From Bacteroidales bacterium (GTDB taxonomy: Bacteria; Bacteroidota; Bacteroidia; Bacteroidales; P3): a stretch of DNA of 64,000 nucleotides. The notes under the pieces are model-generated. The model was given only the letters and a program-made list of their open reading frames with translations, did no database searches and was not told where the DNA came from. This document shows positions 6,455-15,277 of the stretch, one piece after another. Location: contig JAEEZY010000017.1 in the NCBI GenBank assembly GCA_016292015.1, positions 1 through 64,000 of the forward strand. Reading direction: 5' to 3'. Every line of letters begins with the position of its first letter. The stretch's first letter is position 1. Both the position numbers and the translations under genes were made by a program.

Positions 6455-7395
6455 TGCTGTAAATCCTCCAATTCTTCCGAGTCCTCTTCTTTCAGCTGAG
6501 GCTGCGAGGGCTGAGGTGTTTCTTGTTTCTGTTCTGGTTTCAACGGCTTCACCTCTTCCTGTGGTTTTTCTTCCGGCTTCACCTCTTCGATGGATTCCTC
6601 CTCCAGCGTGTCCGCTGGGGCATCTATTGAATCTTCTGTCCATTGCTCTTCTTCGTCTGTTTTTATCTTGCGTTTGATTTTCTGTCCGAACGGCACGCCC
6701 ACACGCACGGTAATCTCTATCCCCCTGCCGAGGCGTCCGCCCATGGGGGGCTGCTTGTCGAGGCTGGCGTTGAGAACGTTGATGTCGCTGGAGGTCTCCT
6801 GCCTGGAGAAGTTGCGCACCAGCCCCCAGTTGTAGCCCACCTCACCCGAGAGGTATATCGCCCAGCCCTTGCCGAACACTGGATATTCCAGTCCCGCTCC
6901 GCAGAACATGTCGAAGTCGTGCATCTTCATGTTGCTCTTCGACAGCGGCATCTCTATCTCGCCCGTCCAGTCGTCCGAGTAATCAACCCTGCCGCCCAAC
7001 GTTGCGTTCCACGTCGGTGCCACGACGATATATGGCGACAGCAGAGTTTTCTGTATGGTGAAGTTGTATGTCACGCCCACCCTCAGGTCCAGACAGTGCG
7101 CCCGCAGGCGATAGTGCACGTCTGCCCAATCGAGGGTCACGCCACGTCCCATGTAGGCTATCTCCGGCCGCACCGAGAGACCGAAACTCGTGCGGTACTG
7201 AAACCACGCTCCGGCCACGCCGTTGCCGCTCATGCGGTGCTTATAGACATCGTAGCAGTCGGCTGTCAGGCGGTAGTCGCCCACGCTGACACCCGTCTTC
7301 ACACCCGCCGAGAACATCTGCAGCGAAAGACGGCTCTGCCCGCAAGCGGCAGTCACGAACATAACAAATGTTATTGCAGCCAGCGTCCTTCTCAT
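6451..7395 (-). CDS. Outer-membrane beta-barrel protein with Glu/Pro-rich tail
   Basis: A protein of 314 residues with a signal peptide (residues 1-19, ending AACGQ) and a barrel-like body at about 25-230 with alternating strands such as AGAWFQYRTSFGLSVRPEIA and LSGEVGYNWGLV. The Cys in AACGQ could be a lipobox, though the pattern is imperfect. Residues 230-314 are an unusual acidic, proline-rich tail (KPEEKPQEEVKPLKPEQ) that would be periplasmic or surface-exposed. It overlaps its neighbours by four bases on both sides, so the three products are probably made together. The function is unknown; a surface assembly or transport role is only a guess. Confidence 0.7.
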   Translation of the reverse strand: MRRTLAAITFVMFVTAACGQSRLSLQMFSAGVKTGVSVGDYRLTADCYDVYKHRMSGNGVAGAWFQYRTSFGLSVRPEIAYMGRGVTLDWADVHYRLRAHCLDLRVGVTYNFTIQKTLLSPYIVVAPTWNATLGGRVDYSDDWTGEIEMPLSKSNMKMHDFDMFCGAGLEYPVFGKGWAIYLSGEVGYNWGLVRNFSRQETSSDINVLNASLDKQPPMGGRLGRGIEITVRVGVPFGQKIKRKIKTDEEEQWTEDSIDAPADTLEEESIEEVKPEEKPQEEVKPLKPEQKQETPQPSQPQLKEEDSEELEDLQQ

Positions 7396-8000
7396 AGTCT
7401 TTTAAGATTTGTGACTGGCGAGGAGATGCCGTCGCCGTCGGTGAACACTCTGTAGCTGTCGGGGTCGATTATGATGCCGTTGGAGTCCTGTTTGTTGCGC
7501 ATCACGATGGCGTAGCTGTATCCCTCGATGCCGTTGGCGGTCTTGGTACCCGAAATGACGGTCACCTGCTCACAGCTCCATCCGCGGCTTTCGTCAACGG
7601 TCTGCTCTATGGTATAGGCCGTGAACTTGTCTTCGGAGCCTATCACATGCGCCTCCTTGCCGTCGCCAGCGGCGGTACGCTGCCATTCCTTGTAAGAGGC
7701 CAGGTTGCGCTCGTTCTGATTCTCGATGCGCCAGTGCAGGTCGTAAAACGTGCCTTCGTACCTGTCCGAGGCGAAAGTGAGCGTCATGGGCGACGCCAGA
7801 TAGTCGCCCACAATGTTGGGCGGAGTGACACCCTCGTAGATGGGCATGTGCTGCCGCAACGAGTCCTGCTCCGCCGCCGAAAGCACCTCGTAAGGAATCT
7901 TCCCATAAGGCACCGGCAGCCACAGTGTGTCGTCGGTCTCCTTCATGCAGCCCGCCATCAACAGGCAACTGGCCGCAAAAACAATTGCTATTAGTCGCAT
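7392..8000 (-). CDS. Lipoprotein of unknown function
   Basis: A protein of 202 residues with a lipobox at CLLMAGC (Cys18), so it should be a diacylated outer-membrane or periplasmic lipoprotein. The mature part starts KETDDTLWLPVP and contains mixed strands. No family was recognised. It is the first gene of a three-gene, ATGA-coupled set with a beta-barrel protein and a T9SS cargo protein. The GC content of the set is higher than that of the genes just upstream (8.1-13.6 kb). Confidence 0.75.
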   Translation of the reverse strand: MRLIAIVFAASCLLMAGCMKETDDTLWLPVPYGKIPYEVLSAAEQDSLRQHMPIYEGVTPPNIVGDYLASPMTLTFASDRYEGTFYDLHWRIENQNERNLASYKEWQRTAAGDGKEAHVIGSEDKFTAYTIEQTVDESRGWSCEQVTVISGTKTANGIEGYSYAIVMRNKQDSNGIIIDPDSYRVFTDGDGISSPVTNLKRL

Positions 8001-8042
8001 TTTCTTATTGTTTTGAATATTTGATTGGCATTGATTACCTGT

Positions 8043-8078
8043 CCTGATTTCAAGTTAGAACCTAATTTCAAGTTAGAA
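8043..8078. repeat. 18-bp tandem duplication, shared with 17372-17389
   Basis: Two adjacent copies of CCTaATTTCAAGTTAGAA, differing at one base. The second copy is identical, in inverse orientation, to 17372-17389, just upstream of the kinase operon promoter. It lies in the gap before the lipoprotein/beta-barrel/T9SS set and could be an operator or another short-period repeat. Confidence 0.6.
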
Positions 8079-8106
8079 GCGCAACACAATGTAAATGAAC
8101 TTTTTT

Positions 8107-8919
8107 TTACTGAATGTAAAATACATCGCCCGTGCCGTCGGTGATTGTTCCGCGTGACGCGTCCACATAGAAGTGTTGCGTCCCATGCGCATAAGGCGAT
8201 GTCGCTGTCAGCGTGGCCCGACTACCGTTGAAACTCACCACCCTCACACCGTTAGTTATCTGCGTTCCGTTGCAGATTATCCCGTATGACTTCACCCTTA
8301 TCACGTTGCCCGATCTGTTCCTGAACTTGTTGCCAACGTAAGCCATCACCTCGGACGAGGTTGTGAACGTGGTTACGCGTGATGTATTACCATTCGATCC
8401 TCTTCCAGAATACGATGATCCAGAACTCCCACCGCCCGTACTCTTGCGCATATACGTCCCTTCCGAGCGGCCACCCGTGTAGATTATCTGCCTTGCCATA
8501 TCAATGTCCAGTCCAGTGTACTGCCCGAAGGAGATACGTTCCTCCTCGGGGTCTATTTCGAGGTGTCCGCTATCCATCAGCTTGCCGTTGCCGTACAATC
8601 TGGCATAGTCCCCATCGATAATCAACCTCACGGACATCTGCCCCGCTATCGGGTCATACCCGCTGTACTCCCACGTTCCTTGTAGCCAACTCTTCGCCCG
8701 CCCTCGTTCCTTCTCCTGCTCTTCTTCCTTTCTTTCCCTCTCTTTCTGTATATTTTCAACATCTTCTTTCCTCTCCTCCATTCCGTTCATCTGCGTAAAA
8801 GCTTGGGAAAGTGCCTCATTATTTTGATGGTTCGACGTATCTTGGCTTTTATTCTTGCAAGCAGAAAAACACGATAAAACCAAAAGCAAGCATAGTCCAA
8901 AGAAAACTCGATAAATCAT
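8107..8919 (-). CDS. Lipoprotein carrying the W-x-x-G-x-W domain
   Basis: A protein of 270 residues with a lipobox at LSCFSAC (Cys21). Residues 45-76 are a Glu/Arg/Lys coiled coil. Residues 78-158 are the shared domain, beginning WLQGTWEYSGYD, with IIDGDYARLYGNGKLMDSG and ERISFGQYTGLDID. A Gly/Ser linker (161-180) follows, then a second domain (180-270) ending in TGDVFYIQ. The shared domain is nearly identical to the C-terminus of the lipoprotein at 13636-14640 and is recognisable at the exported end of the Ser/Thr kinase. The gene starts 12 bases after the gene at 8932, so the two are probably one transcript. The fold may be a small lipocalin-like barrel (inference). Confidence 0.75.
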   Translation of the reverse strand: MIYRVFFGLCLLLVLSCFSACKNKSQDTSNHQNNEALSQAFTQMNGMEERKEDVENIQKERERKEEEQEKERGRAKSWLQGTWEYSGYDPIAGQMSVRLIIDGDYARLYGNGKLMDSGHLEIDPEEERISFGQYTGLDIDMARQIIYTGGRSEGTYMRKSTGGGSSGSSYSGRGSNGNTSRVTTFTTSSEVMAYVGNKFRNRSGNVIRVKSYGIICNGTQITNGVRVVSFNGSRATLTATSPYAHGTQHFYVDASRGTITDGTGDVFYIQ

Positions 8920-8931
8920 CTTAATTATTTA

Positions 8932-9717
8932 TTAAAAACTGCTATTAAAAACTGCGTTCATCCAAGATTGTTCCCAACTATACGGAACCTCTCCAATCCA
9001 AATATATGCCAAATAGTCTTCCTTCACGTCCTCCTGTGGCATAAAATAGTATTCATATCCTTTATATTTCGTTTCTGTTCCATGTATTGGCATTCCATAA
9101 CCGTCAGGATTTTCTGTTCCATCTTCATCACCAAATTTTATTTTGTTTCTTCCTTTAGGGACAAGACTTACTTTGTCGCTCATACCTGAAACGTCAAAGT
9201 ACATCATTGTCCAAGCCACATCGGTTCCTCCCATACTATTTCCACAGATATACAGTGCATTATATTTTGAAAACATCTCGTCTGATGTTAATCCCACATG
9301 AATGCCGCTTTCAAATTGAATCTTTTCCGACAAAACCTTTATACAAGTGATATTCCCTTCTGTGTTAGCTGCCACACACATTAAAGTATCAATCCCTTGA
9401 ACAACATAGCAATCAAAATGAGTGCTTACAATATAATAAAATCCATCATCAACATCTTTTTTGTTTTTTGCCATTTCCTGTTCATCCCACTCCCATTTAT
9501 TGTCTCCACCAACAAATCCTATCTCATACAAAGGTTTGTAAATAATCGTATCATAAAATTCGCCTTTTTGTGGAATGTCACGTATAGACGACCCCAACAC
9601 AAATGGCCCAACACCTCTGTCTGTTATTAATGGCATCTTTCCGCCTTTTGTTCCGCACGACACCATTAGAATCCCCATCGTCAATAATATTGACGCAATT
9701 TTCAATGTACTTTTCAT
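8932..9717 (-). CDS. Lipoprotein of unknown function
   Basis: A protein of 261 residues with a lipobox at LMVSC (Cys21). The mature part contains ITDRGVGPFVLGSSIRDIP, a pattern seen in small exported proteins of Bacteroidota that begin with a short conserved strand-turn-helix, followed by tryptophan- and tyrosine-rich strands. No known catalytic motif is visible. It heads a two-gene unit with the W-x-x-G-x-W lipoprotein and has a TATTTTTG promoter 40 bases upstream. Base composition is AT-rich relative to 6-8 kb. Confidence 0.7.
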   Translation of the reverse strand: MKSTLKIASILLTMGILMVSCGTKGGKMPLITDRGVGPFVLGSSIRDIPQKGEFYDTIIYKPLYEIGFVGGDNKWEWDEQEMAKNKKDVDDGFYYIVSTHFDCYVVQGIDTLMCVAANTEGNITCIKVLSEKIQFESGIHVGLTSDEMFSKYNALYICGNSMGGTDVAWTMMYFDVSGMSDKVSLVPKGRNKIKFGDEDGTENPDGYGMPIHGTETKYKGYEYYFMPQEDVKEDYLAYIWIGEVPYSWEQSWMNAVFNSSF

Positions 9718-9757
9718 TTTTTTTGTTTTAAGTTGTTATTTTAGTGATTAATTACCC

Positions 9758-9765
9758 CAAAAATA
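9758..9765 (-). promoter_or_regulatory. Bacteroidota -7 promoter element
   Basis: The minus strand reads TATTTTTG, about 40 bases before the lipoprotein ATG at 9717. Confidence 0.55.
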
Positions 9766-9788
9766 CGTGCATCACCATTATCCCTGAC

Positions 9789-11666
9789 TCATCTCTTCTT
9801 CCGTTTCGTATCGGTTGGCACCTTCGTTTCAGTTGACACTCTAATCAACTTCACCTTTTCCATCTTTCCTGTCTCGTAAGTGCGGTCGTTTTTTATGCTT
9901 ATCCACAGGTTGTTCTCTTTATCGATGCTTATATTTCTTTGATGATACAATGTCTTACGCCTGGGTGGATAACCAGGTCCCTGAGATCCCAGATTTACCT
10001 CTTCGCTCCAACTCCAACTACTCGGACTTATCTCTACATGGTCATCGGTCGGCCTTTGTCCAACTGTATTTTTAGTTCCCTTTTTCATTTTTAAATTTAC
10101 CAACCCGTCGTATCCATCCCACTCTTTGGTCTTCACATACATGTGATTCGTATCGATGACAACTATTACGTCTTTATATTTTTTATCTTCTGCTTTCCAT
10201 GTGCCGATGAAAGGGGCGTAGAAAGCATCTATTTTTGCCTTTTCCTCAGCTGTCCTTGCTTCGAGCCATTTTTGTATCTTGGTTATCTCTTTCTGCCGAT
10301 TAACTCTTGCAACACTATCATTAACGCGCTTCTCCTCTGTCAGCCATGCTCTTGATCCCACATCAACCTTAACGGCCCTAATGCGTTTATGGTAAGACCT
10401 TGGTTGAGCAACTGCGCCACAGCCATCAGATACCATGGTCATGCCGACTGCGCAGTCATTGTCTTTGTTGAAGAGCGTCCCAGTCCAATACGAAATTTCC
10501 TGCGAGTTCCTGAATGCAATGTAATATTTACCAGAGTTAATGGCCGTGACAGAAGGTGGCATGGCAAATAGCAACGTGTTTCCGTTTATTCTGCTTGTAA
10601 AGAGAACGCCCGTCACTTTGTTGCTTGACGTGCTGCTTGATATCTTGCTGAAGGGTCTACCGTTCCTGTCCTTCAATGTCCTGCTTTCCTTGTCCACAAT
10701 GAGGGTCAATTTGCCTATAACCAACCTCCCGTCATCATAAATGTACGGCCCCTCCCAATAGTCGCCATGTAAGGTGTTGTTGGACGTGAACCAAGAAGCC
10801 AAACCACCATCCACCTTCACCGAAAGAGCCGAATTGACAACCGTGTTGCCCAACATTACAGCATCGTTGCTCATCCACTGCCCATGCACCCACGACGGAA
10901 GACCGTTTGTCCCCTGCGGCTCCCCGGTGTGTATCGTTGTCGTCTTAACATCACAATTGTCCATAAGAGCTTGTATCTCTTTCTGGGTAGGAAGACGGTG
11001 TGGCGAACCGAGTTTTGCTGTTACAATATCATATTTCGGATCTCCTTCAATTCTTCCGGGAGGATTCTGCCCTCCGAATTGAGACAAGTTTGAACCTGAT
11101 TTTTCTCCACTGATGTCGCCCCATCCGACCTCAGATCCCGATTCACCGTAATTTGCAAATCCAACTGTGCCGTTATTGTATAGAACGAAATCCGAACTTG
11201 CCCAATACATCATATCACCATTTTCGTCACGCACACCCATATCGACCCATTTTTTCGACATAGTTTCCCTCGCCTTTTTCCACTCCTCCAACGATTTGCC
11301 CGCTATGTAATCCGCATACGGATTCGTCTCCGGTCCATAGTTCTCCCTCGCATCCAACACCCAAAAACGTTTGACGGCCTCCGATAGTTTTTTCTCCCAG
11401 TCTCGGTCTATCACCCAGGAGCCATTATTTCTTGGCTTCTCGTTCTCCTCTCCGATTTGACGGTAAATAAGAGCCGCATAGAACCATGTCGTTGCCTCGT
11501 CCTTTGTTGCCTTATTCACACAGGCCATGTCTATGTAACGCTTGGCTGTACCTAAGTCCAAATTGCTACCTTTCAAATACTCCGCCACTTTCTTGACATT
11601 TTCGCTTTGTGCTGCGGCAGTTAAACCGACCACAATCAATGTTACAAACAAAATAGTCTTTTTCAT
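9789..11666 (-). CDS. Exported protein with a FISUMP-like domain split by a W-x-x-G-x-W insert
   Basis: A protein of 625 residues with signal peptide 1-20 (ending TAAAQ). Residues 25-130 are helical and TPR-like (AKRYIDMACVNKATKDEATT). Residues 140-430 look like a FISUMP-type domain: MYWASSDFVLYNNGTVGFAN, then HRLPTQKEIQALMDNC, and, much later, VTGVLFTSRINGNTLLFAMP and YYIAFRNSQEISYW. Between the two halves (about 258-345) lies an insert beginning WVHGQW with GRLVIGKLTLIVDKESRTL, which resembles the domain of the neighbouring lipoproteins. A charged helix (440-490) and a final beta region starting FIGTWKAEDKKYKDV follow. The C-terminus is basic (KRKKR). Its role is unknown, probably at the cell surface or in the periplasm. 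Confidence 0.7.
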   Translation of the reverse strand: MKKTILFVTLIVVGLTAAAQSENVKKVAEYLKGSNLDLGTAKRYIDMACVNKATKDEATTWFYAALIYRQIGEENEKPRNNGSWVIDRDWEKKLSEAVKRFWVLDARENYGPETNPYADYIAGKSLEEWKKARETMSKKWVDMGVRDENGDMMYWASSDFVLYNNGTVGFANYGESGSEVGWGDISGEKSGSNLSQFGGQNPPGRIEGDPKYDIVTAKLGSPHRLPTQKEIQALMDNCDVKTTTIHTGEPQGTNGLPSWVHGQWMSNDAVMLGNTVVNSALSVKVDGGLASWFTSNNTLHGDYWEGPYIYDDGRLVIGKLTLIVDKESRTLKDRNGRPFSKISSSTSSNKVTGVLFTSRINGNTLLFAMPPSVTAINSGKYYIAFRNSQEISYWTGTLFNKDNDCAVGMTMVSDGCGAVAQPRSYHKRIRAVKVDVGSRAWLTEEKRVNDSVARVNRQKEITKIQKWLEARTAEEKAKIDAFYAPFIGTWKAEDKKYKDVIVVIDTNHMYVKTKEWDGYDGLVNLKMKKGTKNTVGQRPTDDHVEISPSSWSWSEEVNLGSQGPGYPPRRKTLYHQRNISIDKENNLWISIKNDRTYETGKMEKVKLIRVSTETKVPTDTKRKKR

Positions 11667-11728
11667 GATATAATGTTTATTTTTTAGATTTAACTTTTGT
11701 TCGAATCTCGCCCCCTCATGCCAATTCG

Positions 11729-13627
11729 TTATCGTCTCCGCATCGGCACCGGGCTGTACCGTCTGTTCATGTATGGACGTGTATTGTTGTTTTTATTATT
11801 ATAGTACTTTATGGTGGATTCCGACTTGTCTTTTTTGCTTTTCCTTAAAGGCACATTAGAAAGCGAGAGGTGAACACGGAGTCCATAAACCCATCGTTTC
11901 TCCTTAATATAATAACTAATCTCTGGCGACAATCCCATTACTACCCATCCGAACAAAGCAAACTCCGTTTTTAAACCTATTGGGAATGAGGGGAGCGTGG
12001 TTTTCCCCTCCTTTTCTACTCTCTTATCAGGGCTGAGAATGTCAAGATTCATTCCGGCATAAGGAGTTATTCTGAAACACTTAATAGGGAATGCCGCCCC
12101 CAGTCTGAATCCAGTTTGTGCTCCAGATAATGTGTCCATTAATGCGCGGTATAAGCTTAAGTCTAAGCAAAAATGCTTTACAGTAATGCCGATATATCCA
12201 CCATAAGTCAGACTCGGATATGATGTTGCACCCACACCTCCAAATATATAGAAGTTGCCTTCTTTGGTGATGGCTCCCTTTCTACCTCTTTTCAATTTTG
12301 CAGTTACAGTGTTGTTTTTCCCTAGAGTCACACCAGAAACGCCTTCCGATTTCGATGTTGGAGATTTGCTTACCGACGCAACTTTACCATTTATCGTTAG
12401 CCAGAACGTTTTTTTGCGGAATGCTTCATCCTTGTATTCCACCTTGTTGGGCTCCCATATCATGACGTTTGCCGTTACAGGCGTATTCCCCGCATAATAG
12501 CCATTAACATATACTTCAAAACCCGTTTCTGACAAATCTTGCAATGATTCTTCCGTCTTGAATTTGAATGCTGTTGTCAATGGTGTCATCCTTTCTAACA
12601 GAAACTCTGTACTGTCTTTTGTTACCTCAATCTCTTGAATCATCGGTTCATATCCATAGCCCTCTGCCCGCACATTATATTTCCCCGTGCACAATGAGCC
12701 TTCCCACACGTCATTCTTTCCTTCAATGGGGGTGCCATAAATAGATTTTGCAATCCGAACATATGCCGAATCATTCTGCATTCTGTTCAGAAAACCCATG
12801 TCTCGCGTCATTGTAAGATATACTTGCCCCTTCTCTTGACTTTTCACTGTCACCATTACAGTGTTCTCTTTTTTGTCACGCTCCATACTGTCCTTTATTC
12901 TTTGCTGCCTCTCCAATTCTCTCTTCCTGCGTTCCTCTTCGAGTCTCCTGCGTTCCTCTTCCCGTCTTTTGCGCTCCTCTTCTCTCCGTCTGTTCTCTTC
13001 CCTTTGCAGTCGTATCATTTCTTGATATTCTTCCTCTCTTTTTTTTAATACTTTATATCCGTCGGAAATATACTCATCAAAAGATCTCGACAACCTGCCC
13101 GTACTGTAATAAGAGAGATGATTGGCATCTTCTTTTGAACGTGTTTTATGTCCGCTAAAGCCTTCATCGGTCGGTTCTATCCACCACCAGGCCTCTCGTT
13201 CAATATGCTGATCAGGAAAATACCGACTGTTTATATACTCCAGAACTTCATTCATCTTTGTTTTCATGGGAGGTATGTACATCTGCATCGAGCCGTCAGG
13301 CTTAAGTGTTATTGTGATTTTCCAATTTCCTCCTTCCCTGTCCCTGAACCATAGGTACAGGTTGTTACCGTGGACTTCGCAATCCGTGTTTCGTACAGAC
13401 GAAATCCTGTCGTTGATACTGAGTCTTATTTCATATCTTCTGCTATCCAGTGAACTGGCATCCGTTTTCAAACTTATCCGTGCATTCCACCCGAACTTAG
13501 GATGGAATACCTTCTCCTCATAAAACAAATAATATATGTCGCTCGTGTTCGGCCGCACTTGTGCCGCCGATTCACTTGCCGCCAGCCACATCATCACCAG
13601 CACCACAATCCGAGCAAACCTTTTCAT
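11729..13627 (-). CDS. Exported coiled-coil protein with C-terminal beta-barrel-like region
   Basis: A protein of 632 residues from ATG at 13627. A TTG twelve bases earlier also lies in frame, but the ATG gives the cleaner signal peptide MKRFARIVVLVMMWLAASES. Residues 25-180 are strand-rich. Residues 190-255 are a long Arg/Glu coiled coil (EEERKRREEERRRLEEERRK). Residues 260-420 contain PEGA-like elements (GKYNVRAEGYGYEPMIQEIE and FEVYVNGYYAGNTPVTANVM). Residues 460-600 look like an eight-strand outer-membrane barrel. The end is very basic and Asn/Arg-rich. It starts eight bases after the upstream lipoprotein stop, so the two are coupled. It might link envelope layers, but that is inference. 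Confidence 0.7.
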   Translation of the reverse strand: MKRFARIVVLVMMWLAASESAAQVRPNTSDIYYLFYEEKVFHPKFGWNARISLKTDASSLDSRRYEIRLSINDRISSVRNTDCEVHGNNLYLWFRDREGGNWKITITLKPDGSMQMYIPPMKTKMNEVLEYINSRYFPDQHIEREAWWWIEPTDEGFSGHKTRSKEDANHLSYYSTGRLSRSFDEYISDGYKVLKKREEEYQEMIRLQREENRRREEERKRREEERRRLEEERRKRELERQQRIKDSMERDKKENTVMVTVKSQEKGQVYLTMTRDMGFLNRMQNDSAYVRIAKSIYGTPIEGKNDVWEGSLCTGKYNVRAEGYGYEPMIQEIEVTKDSTEFLLERMTPLTTAFKFKTEESLQDLSETGFEVYVNGYYAGNTPVTANVMIWEPNKVEYKDEAFRKKTFWLTINGKVASVSKSPTSKSEGVSGVTLGKNNTVTAKLKRGRKGAITKEGNFYIFGGVGATSYPSLTYGGYIGITVKHFCLDLSLYRALMDTLSGAQTGFRLGAAFPIKCFRITPYAGMNLDILSPDKRVEKEGKTTLPSFPIGLKTEFALFGWVVMGLSPEISYYIKEKRWVYGLRVHLSLSNVPLRKSKKDKSESTIKYYNNKNNNTRPYMNRRYSPVPMRRR

Positions 13628-13635
13628 TCTTCTCT

Positions 13636-14640
13636 TCAATATGATGTTTTGTGGAATCTCGTCCCCTCCGAGCGGCTACCGACGTATATTATCTGCCTTT
13701 CGGTGTCGATATCTTGTCCTGTGTACTGTCCGAAGCTGATGCGCTGCTCGTCAATGTCTATGTCCATGTGCCCGCTGTCCATTAGTCTCCCGTTGCCGTA
13801 ACACCTAGCATAGTCACCTTCGATGATAAGTTTGTATCGTACCGAGCCTATCCACGGGTCGTACCCGCTGTACTCCCATGTTCCCTGCAGCCAGTCTGTG
13901 TTGCGTTTTGCTTCCTCAGCGTCCCATTTTTCACACAAAGCCTTGTATTCCGAATCCGTAAGTGTAGTCGATACGCTGTATTCATACCCACCGTATCTCA
14001 AAATTTTTAGTTCTCCTGAGACGATTTTTCGCCCGCAACCCACAATCACTCCGGCATGATCCTCATTGTTTGAAATGTCAACATATCCTGTTTGGTCCGA
14101 ACTTATTCCACCGACACCGGATGTCTCCTCATAGAAAAGCCTGTTGCCAGCAAGCCCGATTATATCTATGTACCCTATTTCAGACCCGGCTATTACTTCA
14201 TCCGTGCCGGTTGCCACGTTGTATGCATACACCCCCTCGATCATATCTGCTACCTGTGCCGTATAAAACACTCTAGCATCGCTAGCCCTGATTAGTTTTA
14301 CAACATCTTTCCCGTCATCGAACCGCGAAGCCACAAACTTATCAGCACTAACTGTCAGTGCCGCTACTTTAAGCTCATTGTATTTTGCATTGAGCTGCTG
14401 GATTTCCATCCGCTTCTCCGATGGTATCTTGCATTTCTGCATGTCAGAAAGAATTTCACCGTATTCTTTTGTAGCCTGCTGCCATGTATCGCTTTGATAT
14501 TCCGCATTGGCCTGCTCCAGTTGTGTAACCAGGTCGTTGAGTCTTTGCGTCACCTTGTCTGCTTTTGACTGGCAGGAGGTTAGTGCCGCAATGGTACAGC
14601 ATACAATGGCTGCTGCCGCAAAAAATCTTAATGTCTTCAT
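13636..14640 (-). CDS. Lipoprotein ending in the W-x-x-G-x-W domain
   Basis: A protein of 334 residues from ATG at 14640. That start is preferred because the TATTTTTGC promoter at 14662-14670 would place transcription start near 14656, inside any longer version. The lipobox is AALTSC (Cys23). Residues 25-100 are a coiled coil (LNDLVTQLEQANAEYQSDTW). Residues 100-235 are a beta region that may form a short propeller (ARVFYTAQVADMIEGVYAYN). Residues 250-330 are the shared domain (WLQGTWEYSGYD, RLMDSGHMDIDIDEQRISFG, QYTGQDIDTERQIIY). The gene is first in the minus-strand block below the kinase, separated from it by about 760 gene-free bases. Confidence 0.75.
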   Translation of the reverse strand: MKTLRFFAAAAIVCCTIAALTSCQSKADKVTQRLNDLVTQLEQANAEYQSDTWQQATKEYGEILSDMQKCKIPSEKRMEIQQLNAKYNELKVAALTVSADKFVASRFDDGKDVVKLIRASDARVFYTAQVADMIEGVYAYNVATGTDEVIAGSEIGYIDIIGLAGNRLFYEETSGVGGISSDQTGYVDISNNEDHAGVIVGCGRKIVSGELKILRYGGYEYSVSTTLTDSEYKALCEKWDAEEAKRNTDWLQGTWEYSGYDPWIGSVRYKLIIEGDYARCYGNGRLMDSGHMDIDIDEQRISFGQYTGQDIDTERQIIYVGSRSEGTRFHKTSY

Positions 14641-14661
14641 TGTTTTTTTGTTTTTCATTTT

Positions 14662-14670
14662 GCAAAAATA
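14662..14670 (-). promoter_or_regulatory. Bacteroidota -7 promoter element for the 14640 lipoprotein
   Basis: The minus strand reads TATTTTTGC, 22 bases before the ATG at 14640. It decides the start codon choice for that gene. Confidence 0.65.
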
Positions 14671-14828
14671 TACTGTTTTTTTCGGACTCGGCTGGTTCAA
14701 TTTGATTCAAATTGGTTCAATTTGGTTCAGCGTATGCAATTGGTTGAATCTCTATCGTTATTATGGTGCCGTGCGGACAAATTGGGCATAGGTGACGGTG
14801 GTTTTGTGTCGCTGGCCCGGCGGCGGAT

Positions 14829-14941
14829 AAGACGATACGAAAAAGTGGAGCCAATCCATTCCACCTTATCCTGATGTAAGGCTTAGGCTCCTTGTGATAA
14901 ATAAGGTTTCAATGAATCACTCCACTTGACCGTATCGTCTT
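14829..14941 (-). ncRNA. Candidate structured RNA or inverted-repeat element
   Basis: The arms 14829-14850 and 14920-14941 pair over 22 positions with only three central mismatches and enclose 69 bases. Within and beside it are further complementary pairs (GTGAT/ATCAC, TTATTCAT/ATGAATAA, GTGAA/TTCAC). A minus-strand promoter at 15072-15080 would transcribe the whole region. No terminator-like T run was seen. An RNA role is inferred from structure only. Confidence 0.35.
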
Positions 14942-14981
14942 TCAATACGTCCGAAATGGAAATCCATTTCACGTTATTCAT
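14883..14981 (-). CDS. Possible small protein, 32 residues
   Basis: An ORF starting MNNVKWISISDVLKDDTV and ending WSDSLKPYLSQGA lies about 85 bases downstream of an orphan TATCTTTGC promoter. The composition looks protein-like, with amphipathic character and no low complexity. It overlaps one arm of the inverted repeat. No family was recognised, and it may equally be the broken start of a longer gene. Low confidence. Confidence 0.25.
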   Translation of the reverse strand: MNNVKWISISDVLKDDTVKWSDSLKPYLSQGA

Positions 14982-15071
14982 TATCACAGAGTGAATTGCC
15001 TAAGTTCACATCAGATGAATAAAGCGAAAAATGCGCTTTCCCGGCAAACCATTACTCAGCGGTTTGCGATT

Positions 15072-15080
15072 GCAAAGATA
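15072..15080 (-). promoter_or_regulatory. Orphan Bacteroidota -7 promoter element
   Basis: The minus strand reads TATCTTTGC. There is no annotated gene for over 400 bases downstream, only the structured region and small ORF at 14883-14981. Confidence 0.5.
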
Positions 15081-15090
15081 GGAAAAAAAG

Positions 15091-15118
15091 TTGAAAATTG
15101 AAAGTTGAAAGTTGAAAC
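15091..15118. repeat. 7-bp tandem repeat (TTGAAAg), four units
   Basis: TTGAAAA, TTGAAAG, TTGAAAG, TTGAAAC. The same period, with related sequence on the other strand, occurs near 944-971 and 1064-1085. Confidence 0.6.
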
Positions 15119-15197
15119 CGTCAGTCAGTGACCATGAGAGTTGTGGTCAGAAGTCGGTGGTGGTTTGGTTGAGTTGAATGTCGACTATGGGTAATAT

Positions 15198-15277
15198 GCT
15201 TTTGCAAAAGTGAAAGTATGCGTAGGGTTCACTTCTTGAAAAGTGAAAAATGTAGGGAGCGCTTTTGCAAAAGTGAA
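15198..15277. repeat. Duplicated 17-mer with related copies between and after
   Basis: GCTTTTGCAAAAGTGAA occurs at 15198-15214 and 15261-15277. A related CTTCTTGAAAAGTGAA begins at 15232 and CTTTTTCGAAATGTG at 15284. The core CTTTTGCAAAAG is palindromic. Spacings of 33, 30 and 22 bases are seen. The role is unknown. Confidence 0.55.
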
